Assembly (NCBI GenBank): GCA_009602725.1 | Contig: WELB01000141.1 | Coordinates: forward strand, 51,167-75,461 | Reading direction: 5' to 3' | DNA length: 24,295 nucleotides | Origin: Spirogloea muscicola | Lineage: Eukaryota > Streptophyta > Zygnematophyceae > Spirogloeales > Spirogloeaceae | In this document: piece by piece, positions 1-9,200 of the stretch | Position numbering within the stretch: the first letter of the stretch is position 1 | Layout of the letters: every line of letters begins with the position of its first letter | The notes under the pieces: model-generated | Databases searched by the model: none | What the model was told of the DNA's origin: nothing | The model's input: only the letters and a program-made list of their open reading frames with translations | Position numbers and translations under genes: made by a program

Positions 1-186
1 CTCCCCGCTGCGGCACCGCGCCGGCCGCCCTGCCACAGACGAGGCTCAGCCGCGGCGGCGCCGGCCCCGGCGCCCGCGCGCCGTCGCGCTCTCGTACCCC
101 GCGCTCGTCTTCGGAGCTCGACGCGACGGCTGCTGACCGAAGGTGGCGTCCCTTCGCCGTGGCCGCCCGAGGTACAGCGCTCTGCC
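1..186. promoter_or_regulatory. GC-rich segment, probable lpxA promoter/5' leader
   Basis: This stretch is extremely GC-rich, rich in CGG/GCC, and has no convincing reading frame. The other genes here begin in similar GC-rich DNA, so I infer that it is the promoter or 5' untranslated region of the lpxA gene downstream. No TATA box was seen. Confidence 0.35.
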
Positions 187-341
187 ATGGACGGCGAGCG
201 GGCAGCCGAGGCGGCGGGGAACGCACCGTCTATTCAGATCACAGCTGTGCGAGCGCTGACGAAGCGGATAGCGCCGAGACGAGCACCAGTGGCCACGTGG
301 GAGCTGGAGCTACAACGTTTCTGGGAGGGAGGCTCAGCAAG
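187..341 (+). CDS. Candidate upstream first exon of lpxA (organelle-targeting leader?)
   Basis: An ATG opens a frame of 51 codons plus two bases that ends at a plausible donor (GCAAG|gtcggg). The peptide is rich in Ala and Arg, as organelle presequences often are. It ends in phase 2. It could join an exon starting at 931 (acceptor gatgctag|TGCC), which restores the lpxA frame and would give a protein of about 372 residues. The alternative is that lpxA simply starts at the ATG at 854. Nothing in the peptide itself identifies it; the case rests on GC content and phase. Confidence 0.33.
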
Positions 342-853
342 GTCGGGCCTTAATCTTCTTCTGCCTTAAATGATATCTACCAGCATGTCCAGTAATATAC
401 CATCTTGGAATTACTGTTGATGAGGTGCCAGTCGAATGCAGGCCTATCAATGCCACTTGCAGCTACTTGTAATCTTAGGCCAGTTTGTCATCATTGAGTC
501 TGCCAGCTTGCCAGCTTGCAAGCCATGTTGTTGGAACTCGAAGTTACTTACCTCGAATGTGGTTGCTTTGGCGGTGGCTTCTCAGCATGGCGGCAAGCTC
601 AAATGCTTCCAGGTAGCGACCAAGGGAACCACAAGCCTGAGCAACAAGGAGTGGTCTCCAGAGCCTCGTGCTTCAACTGCACCTTCAGGTCCCAACCGGA
701 AAACCAGGCTTGCTCAACACAATGTCACTAAAAGTTGGAGCTTTTACATGCATTGTTGCTCAGTCAGCTCATTACCAGCGCAAGTTATTGTCGCCATACT
801 GACTGAATGCAAGGTTGAGGAGAGAAAAAGGAGGTGAACAGATTTTAAGGAGG
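342..853. other. Probable 5' intron or leader of lpxA, no gene seen
   Basis: AT-richer DNA with stops in all frames and only short chance reading frames. If the exon at 187-341 is real, this is most of lpxA intron 1. Otherwise it is untranslated leader or intergenic DNA. Confidence 0.4.
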
Positions 854-3367
854 ATGCCAACACGTCAGCACTTGGCTAACCCACATGAGGAAGTCGCTCA
901 TGTTGGCTTTGGTGGCATTGCAGATGCTAGTGCCCATGAAAGGTCAACAAGGTGCGCTGATGACAGAGGAGCAAGTGGCAACATCACTCTGTTGGGCCAG
1001 AGCACAACCATCCATGCATCATCTGTGGTGCATCCAGATGCTGTTTTGGGAGAGGTAATAGTGGTCTGATTTGCATGACTTTACCACTGATTGCATGATA
1101 CTCGAAAACGAGAGCGGTGGCCCACAAGAGTGGCCTCCAATATGCCCTGCATTGTGCCAATGAGCTCCTCATTCCTACTGCTGGAACAAGTTACCTTGGC
1201 AGTTCTAATTAAGCAGGCGGTCCTTGTTTTTCAATCCGCATTGACACTTTTGCAGGGCGTGGAGGTTGGCCCACTCTGCACAATTGGGCCTGGGGTGAAG
1301 ATTGGCGCAGGCTCCAGATTGCATCCTGGATGCCATCTTGCAGGGGATACAGAGATCGGTGAGGGGTGCGAGATTTTGAGGTATGATTGGAACTTGCATT
1401 GCATCCATTATAGCTTGCCAGAAGGGCTATGCATCTGTACAATGTTGTAAGTCTCGCTCTAAAAATGACTGTCCTTAAGAGTTAGGGATGCAGGGAAAAA
1501 TTAGAGAAAAACTGTAGTGACTCCACATGGTCAATGCACCTTCCATTCTGTGTGCTTGGTCAGCGGGGCAATTGTTGGAGCAGACATCCCTGGTCGCACT
1601 GTTATTGGCGACAACAACAAGATTGGCTACCATGCTGTTGTTGGAGGGAGGTGTCAGGATCTAAAATACAAGGTCAGTGATACAATATCTAATTGGCATG
1701 TTATGTGATCAGATGCGGTGCCAGCAAGAGCCAGGTAATTGCAGGCCTGTTTGTTCCTTGATACACTGTAAGCAGGTCTGACATCCTTGAGTGCTTCCAC
1801 CGACTCACATATCTTTATCTGCTGTAGTGCTCTGCTTCATCTTCACATTAGTTGTGCAGCTTGACTTCATTCAATCCCTTGGCAATGGACAACCAAAGCT
1901 GTCGTCTGCTGAATGAACTGCAGGACGGGAGTGAATGCTATCTCACTATTGGGCATAACAATGACATCAGAGAACATGCCAGCATCCACAGATCCTCAAG
2001 AATAGATGCCTGCACGGTGAGTAACCTGCGCATGTGCTCCACATTCAGGCTCTGCTCATCTATCAGCCACTGCTCTTGTGAGATGCAATACAATCAGAAC
2101 TGAGATGCAGTACGATTGGAACACATGACAGCACTAGGCTGTTTGCTGCCCTTGATACAAGGATTGCAGTGTCATGAAAGACTCATCATGAGCAACACAC
2201 GAGGGTTGGCATAGTGTGCCTGTTGTATGACGAAGCACCATTGCCATGTATCCAACAGGTCATTGGCGACAACAACCTGATCATGGGTGCCTGCCATGTT
2301 GCTCATGACTGCATCTTGGGCAATCGTAACATACTAGCCAATGGAACTCTGTTGGCTGGTCATGTGGTTCTGGAGGTTGGTGCCGCGTTGATGTACCCCT
2401 TTGCCATGTCATGGTACTTGTTATGCAAGTTATTCTGTAACTGCCAATACTCATAAGCAGCAGCAACCAAATATTGTAAGCAGGTCCAAGTGTGGTGCAT
2501 CTGGTGCATTGAATGCAGGACTTTGTCCATACTGGAGGAGCAGTGGCAGTCCACCAATTCTGTCAAATTGGATCATATTCCTTCCTCGCCGGTGGTTCTA
2601 TGGTGCGTTGTTCTTCCTGCTGATTGTCATCAGAGAGTGCTAGAGTTTGGCATGCTATTATAGTGCAATAAAGCTTCCGTCATACTTATCTCAGATCTGC
2701 CTTACTTTGCAGGTCGACCGTGATGTACCAGTCTACATGATGGTTGCTGGGGACCGAGCTGAATTGAGAGGGCTGAATCTGGAAGGAATGCGGCGATGCG
2801 GATTTTCAGATGCGGAGGTGGGCCTAGGGATGCTTGATAGCAGCTAACATGTATTAATTCTTCCAGCAGTAGTACAAGCAGTGTTATGGCTTGGTTATGT
2901 TAGCCATGTCACGTATTCATGGCTTCTCAACTCACTTCATCCCCTCTCCAGGTGAAGAGTATTCGTCGAGCATACCAAAGGTTATTCATGAATTCTGATG
3001 TAAAAGCTGGTGGACTGGAGGACAGACTGACCGACCTGGTAAGTGCCTTGCCCTTGAACATCAGTGGAGGTAGTGCATTCATTCTTAGTTCGTAATAAAC
3101 AACACATATGTGATCTCCTCTGAGCAGTAAGCAGGTTTCTAACTAGATCTACGCATACCTGTCCTTGCGTTGCTCAACATGTTTGCCAACATGAAGGATT
3201 AACAGTCTCTGCGCAAGTCATGCACTGAAGCTCTTTCCACTTGTCAGGAGGGGAGTCTTAATGATTCATCTGATGCGGCTGTGACACTGCTGGTGAAGTC
3301 TGTGCGAGCCTCCTTTGGAGACAACCGACGAGGCATCTGCAAGTTTCGGCACTGGACATCAGTCTGA
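854..3367 (+). CDS. lpxA: UDP-N-acetylglucosamine O-acyltransferase (LpxA), multi-exon
   Basis: LpxA moves a 3-hydroxyacyl chain from acyl-ACP to UDP-GlcNAc, the first step of lipid A synthesis; in plants the pathway is reported in mitochondria. Exons: 854-1054, 1256-1380, 1564-1672, 1924-2016, 2259-2375, 2519-2602, 2713-2817, 2952-3038, 3248-3367, all with GT-AG junctions and matching phases, giving 346 residues (E. coli 262, with a longer leader here). Hexapeptide-repeat signatures run from about residue 53 ([12 protein letters not shown]) through [15 protein letters not shown], then CQDLKYK and IREHASIHR. The catalytic His is H192 in CHVAHDC. H189, H211 and H227 sit at exactly the E. coli H122/H144/H160 spacing. 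The C-terminal helical domain follows ([22 protein letters not shown]). The start is uncertain: the ATG at 854 is the simplest in-frame choice, but an exon from 931 joined to 187-341 is also possible. Coding GC is low for this window. Confidence 0.92.
2079..2122 (+). repeat. 22-bp imperfect tandem duplication in lpxA intron 4
   Basis: Two adjacent 22-bp units, 2079-2100 and 2101-2122, both starting TGAGATGCA, match at 18 of 22 positions. They lie inside an lpxA intron. Confidence 0.7.
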
Positions 3368-4647
3368 GGGGGCTGCTAAGCTCTTGTTCCCCCAACTCCT
3401 GCACTTGCTGTACATGATTAGATTTGGCTGAGCCTCCAGAGGGCCGTCCAGCCCGTATTGACTCGTGCTGGATTCTGGTGCGCATCTATTGCTATTAGCC
3501 GTATTCCTAGTGTGCTAGGATTGTTTTAGGGTTCTCCCTTAGACGGTGATATGCCTTCTGTCGCAAGACAGGGCAAGGGTATGCCTCCCCTCCATTCTTT
3601 GTATCTTCAAGCTTAGGAAACTCTCACAAGGCAAGCGTTATGCAACTGCGTTAGGCATGCTGCTTCAAACCGGGGCGTGGCTCATGCACGCCCCAGTGGT
3701 CGGGCCTGGAGCACGACACGCTTGGCTGGCCAGCTGTCTCTGGAGCTATAGCCAGCCCCTTGCACTATCTCACCACTCCCCTAACCAATATTATCTCCCC
3801 CAATCTCGGTTGCATTCTCCATCTTCCACATGAGCTAGCTTCCAATGGGCAGGTCTGGACAATTCATTGAATAGCCAGACTCTTCATGCGACCAATAAAA
3901 CCAGCACAGGCCGAGTGCTGTGTAGAGGATGCTCACATAAGGTGAGCCGTCGGGTAGCACGACTGCTCAGCGTCCTGTCACAAGGGCCTGATGATGGTCA
4001 ACAGAAGCGGAAGCTGTTGCCACAACATAGATGTGCTGATTTGTAGTCAGGTGCTGTTTGTGCCTGTCTATCTGCTGCAAGACTGACTTTGAACCTGGAC
4101 AGTCATGCATTATGAAGACCAGCCATCAACAGAGGGGCATGCAAGTCTGACCAGCTGTAGCATTTCAACAACTGTGTCCTGGTATCCTGTTTGACTCCAC
4201 GTCTCAGCCGAAGCTGCTCTAACACTTAGACTAAGAAGTTGCTCCCAGGTAGTGCGACTGCGACTACCCACACAGTGCCACTGAACCTTTTTTCTCAAAA
4301 TTGCTCTGGTGCCCCTTGCTAACTAAGTAGAATGCTGAAGGTCTTTGCCGCTGTATAATTGAGGCTTTTCCAGGCGACTACCTGTACCTAGAAACGGGTC
4401 TGAGTTCCACTGACGAAGCAGCCCAAACTAAGCTGTACTGAGCGGCCTCACTTTTGTGCAAGAAAATGTCCCGGCTGCTATCTTCACCGGAAAAAGTGCC
4501 ACACATTGTCAACTTCCTCCACACTCCAGGTGGTCAAGGTAGGACTCGGCTTGACTCGCCGAAGACCCAATCACCACACAGTCGTGCAGTCCCTCCGAGG
4601 TGAAGGCAGCGACGAGCAGGGCAGGCAGGCCCGGCATGCGCGCGCGC
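3368..4647. other. Convergent intergenic region / 3' UTRs of lpxA and ycf54-like
   Basis: No reading frame here resembles a protein family, and no RNA gene was seen. It must hold the 3' untranslated regions of the two convergent genes. No TGTAA, the usual green-algal polyadenylation signal, was found close to the lpxA stop. Confidence 0.6.
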
Positions 4648-5182
4648 TCAGGACAGCGCCGACTGGGGCGGCAGGAAGGGCGTCCACCAGGGGCCGTCGT
4701 ACTTGGGGTACGGCGCCACCCACTTGTCGGGCTGCCCGAACTGCACGTCCACGGGCTTAGATGCGAGCGCCTCGGCGTCGGACGCGGCGTCGAACTCGCC
4801 TTTGAGCACGCGGTCCAGCCGCAGCTTCATGAACGTGATCCACACCGCGTCGGTGGAGACGAGCGCGACGGCGGGGCGGCGCAGGCGCGCGGCCAGGCCC
4901 GGGAAGCGCGCCAGGAAGTCCGGCTCGTACGCCAGCCAGAAGTCGCGGCGCCGCCCCTGCTCGCCGAACAGCCGCAGGCGCTCGCGCATGAGCTCCTGGA
5001 AGTGCTCCTCCTCGTCCAGCATGAACGCCGCGTTCGCCACCACGAAGTGGTACGTCCCGCCGCCGCCGCTGTCCTCGGCCGCCGCCGCGTCCGGCGCCGC
5101 CGCCGCCGCCTCCGCCGAACCCTGGGGTGCCTCGGGCGCGGCNCGCGGCGGCGGCGGCGGCGGCGGCGACGGCGGCGGCCAT
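4648..5182 (-). CDS. ycf54: Ycf54/LCAA-like subunit of Mg-protoporphyrin ester cyclase
   Basis: Ycf54 (LCAA in plants) is an accessory subunit of the aerobic Mg-protoporphyrin IX monomethyl ester cyclase, which makes protochlorophyllide in the plastid. The core begins at TYHFVVANAAF (about residues 43-53) and continues EEEHFQELMRER, DFWLAYEPDFLARFP, VALVSTDAVWITFMKLRL and VLKGEF, ending in a plant-type tail with WVAPYPKYDGPWWTPF. D80, F81 and R121 seem to match cyanobacterial D39, F40 and R82, which I recall as needed for cyclase binding. A single N at 5143, in a CGG run, breaks the frame; dropping it gives one open frame from the ATG at 5182, 177 residues. The first 40 residues are mostly Ala, with little Ser/Thr, so a plastid transit peptide is not obvious and an upstream exon is possible. 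It is the only gene here without an intron. Confidence 0.88.
5143..5180. repeat. CGG triplet run with one ambiguous base
   Basis: A run of CGG/GCG triplets encodes poly-Ala at the start of the ycf54-like protein on the minus strand. The N at 5143 probably marks an unresolved repeat length rather than one unknown base. Confidence 0.75.
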
Positions 5183-6248
5183 GGCGGGCGGGGCTTGGGA
5201 CTTGGGCCTTATCCGGTAGCCTTCGGGGACGGGAAGCACCCGTCAGGCTGACGGCCACCAGCTGACGGCGGCGGGCCCGTCCACCATTGTGCACTCATTT
5301 GTCCCCAAAAAGAAATTCATTTGGTCGTCGAATGCCTGTGACAGAACCTTGCCCTAGCGGACCACCATCGCCTTCTCGTGAAGAATGCTGAAGGAAGCCG
5401 CTAAAAATCCCATACGTGTCCTCAGTGTTGCTATGCCACGTTGTTTAGACTGCAGGACCTGGCGGCAAAACCAAGCTTGCCCGTGGGTTTCCACCAGATT
5501 TAAGTGTCATTTAACAGACACCTATGCATTTCCGAAAGCATGCAGGAGGGCCTGTGGGGAGCTTGAGCAACTCCGCGTGACTCCGATCTTGGAGTTCTGC
5601 AGCAGATGGCTGCAATACTGAATGCAACGCAAGCCACAGTAGCAGCGCCTCCAAACGTGTTGAAGGCCACCATTGTCGGCCTCCCAGGTGGTAAGTTCAA
5701 CAGAACCGCTCTGCTTATACACAGGTAAAACCGCCGACCCAAGACAGTCCAGAAAGTAGCCAGTTGCAGCATTGGCAGCTTACTGAAGGAGTTTCAGAAT
5801 CAGATGTAATGTAGAAGGATTACAAGGAGTAACAAGCCCTTATATACTTGCGGTGTACAAGGGTTAAAATGACTGAAAAGATAGCCAACAGCAAGCTCTC
5901 CAGGTTAAAGCTCCAATCACATGACATGTCTGTGAGCCCCTCTTCATGCAATGTGCAGCTCTGCTGGCTATCGTATCATACATGTACAATATGGGCGCCT
6001 GCATCTTCCTCAGTGCTGCCTCTATATACGCAGTGGAGGCTTTCAGTGCTAGTTTCAGCATGTATGCGCCTTGTGAAACTTGCTGGCATTATTAAGGCCT
6101 CCTGGCTTGCATACATTCCTCATTGTACAAGGACCCAATAACGAGTTATCATATCTGTGTCCACATCGTCAAAAGCATGCGGATACAGCTATGGGTATCC
6201 ATCAACATTATGTGCTAGTCATGCAATACAGCTACAGATATATTAATA
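5183..6248. other. Region between ycf54-like 5' end and helicase 3' end
   Basis: No gene was recognised. The part next to 5183 is GC-rich leader or promoter of the ycf54-like gene; the rest is AT-richer and should include the helicase 3' UTR. A minus-strand TGTAA (plus-strand ttaca at 5820-5824), about 430 bases past the helicase stop, is a possible polyadenylation signal. Confidence 0.5.
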
Positions 6249-9200
6249 TCATCTGGTAGTCGACTCCACCTCGCTTGACAGCACTACAGTATGTGCACTC
6301 TGCTTGGCTTGGCCTCCTGGACGCGAGAGCATGTACAAGCTCTCCTGGCGCATGTGCTCCAGCCAGGCCCGCCAGATGGGGCTCGACACCAAGGTGCGCG
6401 CTGAGCCGACGACCACCAGGCCCCGCTTGGCGCGCGTGAGGGCCACGTTGAGCAGCCGCGGGTCCTGTACGAAGCCCAGTGCACCTGAAGCGCCGGCTCT
6501 GACAGTCGACACGATGATGACCTGCGGCAGGCAACAAAATAAATTTTCTAAAAAAATTTATAGCAGTGATTGACAACCAAAGCACCCTGGCCAAGTTTTC
6601 GATCACGGCAAGCTGCTGGCAGCAGCTGTGACTCCAAACCACACAAGGCTTACGGTCACAGAACGACTTTGAATGACAATATTGCACACACTGACCTCTT
6701 TCTCACGGCCCTGGAACCCATCCACGCTCTTGACTTCTAGCCCCTCCCAGGAAGGCCCTGCCGCCTGGAAGAGCTCTTGAATAAGCCGCACCTGCTTAGT
6801 GCCACATGCATGAATTGTGGAGACACAGCTTAAGCACCGGGCTCCAAATTGACGCATAGCTCGTAGAGAGCCTGCTTCATCCATCATGTGCAAATTAAGT
6901 CACAGCACATATGGCGGGGCTGAAAGCTGAAGGATCTACCTTATGACTATTGCTTACAGATTTGCATGCTTTGTGTTCAACGGTCGCTCTCTCGTGCTAT
7001 CAAGTACAACTCTGCCTGGTTGGCATAGCTGGCAGAAGAGACACACAGCAGAAGACGAACAAGCCTTGCCTGGCCTTGATAAGGGGTTATTATTCCAATC
7101 GCCTCGTGACCGCCCTCCAGATTGTCAGCTTCCATAAAGCCAGTCACAATCTTCACAACCTGCATAGCATTTCAGTCATATTGAAAGAGAGAAGCACGTT
7201 CCATTTGTGATCATGTACTCCTTATATTCAAGCAAGCTGAATAGAAAGCTCTAGAAGATTCAAGATGATGTATCAAGCTACTCAGAAAGTGAGCATGCCT
7301 GCTCCGCTTCTAGTCGGTTGAAGAACGTCTTGCCGGTCACGCCTGCACCTCTCTCCTGGCCATCTGTGCAGTCCACAAAAGCCAGCGGCTTGGTTGCAGC
7401 CGGCCAAGCGAAGCTGTCAAAGACAGTCGCATGCCGTCACCAGTGAGAGTCTCTCATGATAGCAAGAACAAGCGGCATGCCCTGCAAGTGTGCTGTCTCT
7501 TCTAAAGTGTCATGATTGTGAGTATCTCTTGAATTTTGATATCTCTTGAATTTTGATATCTTGTATGTTACGAGTAAATGCCTTGTCTCGTCAACCACAG
7601 CCGTTACTGGTTCTCTCGTGGATCTCCTATTAAGGTTGGGTGAGAAGGACCGCAGGCTGTCAATGACAAGCTACGTGCTTGCTATCTGTGGCATACCCCA
7701 AGGCAGCAGGACGGTCAGACGGGCGGGGTTGACTCTGAAGCTTGCTGTCGTAGAAGGCCTTGGATGGAAATGCTGCAATCGCAGGGTGCATTCTGCATCC
7801 AGTATATATCCACTATAAGCACCACACTGACCGTGTACATAAAGGGAAGGTCAACTGCAAGGATAAGGGTTGATGATACAAAGGCTCAAGACCGGCAGGC
7901 CACTACTTACTCTAGGTATTGGCCGGTGAAGAATCGCATGACGTAGATCAATTTGTTTGGATGGAACACCTGTACTGTGTGTTGAGGAGTAGCGGCTGGA
8001 TCCCGCAAGCTTGAAGCCGTTCAAAGAGGCTGACAGCAAGACCGCTCTGTGCGAGAGTCAGTCAGAAAGGGCAAGTCAGACTGCAGCTACAAGCAAGCCG
8101 CCTCCGAATCTGTCCGGACAGCATTAGCCACACTCTAGGGTTTGTTTGAAAGATTACACCATTGACCACTCACTACAGTACCGTTGTAGAAGTAACTTGG
8201 TTAATGAGGCCATTCAAACGTTTGAGCTCCAGACCGCTCACTACAGTCCCATAATAGAAGTAACTTGGTTAATGAGGCCATTCAAACGTTTCAAATATCC
8301 TGAGCTCCAGAGTTCCTGCATTCCGCCCTCGTCTCTTGACGAGTATTTACAACAGCCTGATTATCTGGAAGACTCTGCCCTATGCCAGCAGCATACCTGG
8401 AGAGCTTCCTGTGACAGGACGGTCGGCGGGAGCTGCCGTGGGTCGCCCACAAGGACCACGGAGCTCGCGCCGCTTGCAACGAGCGCGATGAGAGCTGATG
8501 GCTCGGTCGCCTGCGAAAAGGAACAGCGCGATTCTTGGCATGCAGATTGGATGCTGTGTCACGAGCTGCTTCTGTTGCGCAACTTGCACAGCGCATAGCG
8601 TGCACTACAGACAGGTCTGGATGCACTCCAGCTTGTGCATGTAACAAGTCATCAGAAGTATGGACTGCCCAGCGCGGCAGTGGTGCAGAGGACGCCGCTG
8701 ACGACCTGGGCAGCCTCGTCGATGACGCACGTCGCAAACCTCCTGCCTGTGAGCACTGGGTCGCCGGCGCCCACGCACGTGGCCACCACCATGTCTGCCC
8801 TGAAGCAGGTGTCACGCCGTTAGGCGGCGTGGAATGCAGTCTTGCATCAACTTGCATGAAGCTTTGCTCGTTGCAGATAGGGCCCTGGCACATCAATGCC
8901 ACAAACTCAAAATAGAAGAAAGAAAGATGTGACGCATCTATAGTGGTTGTCATCAAGCGTACCTGTCGAGGATGGAGCTCACAACCTGTGCCTCCAGGCT
9001 CTCAGCTTCGCCCCACACGGATGCAGCAAGGCGTGCCGCCGCCGTGCGCTTGGCACCGCTACGGTCATAAGCATCTGCCCTCAGCAGCTGTAACCGGCCC
9101 CGGAGCTTTGCGACGTCGCGCATGGTGGGGTGCGCCGCTACCAGCGCCTCCAGCGTCGCATCCCGCAGCGCCGCCTTCACCTGCGAAGCTGGCGAAGGAG

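Noticed and set aside
854-3367. Bacterial contamination or pseudogene explanation for lpxA
   Set aside because: Nine exons with proper GT-AG junctions, matched phases and intact catalytic histidines indicate a native nuclear gene.
4600-5265. Plus-strand open frame opposite the ycf54-like gene
   Set aside because: Arg-rich shadow frame; the minus strand encodes the clear Ycf54 family protein.
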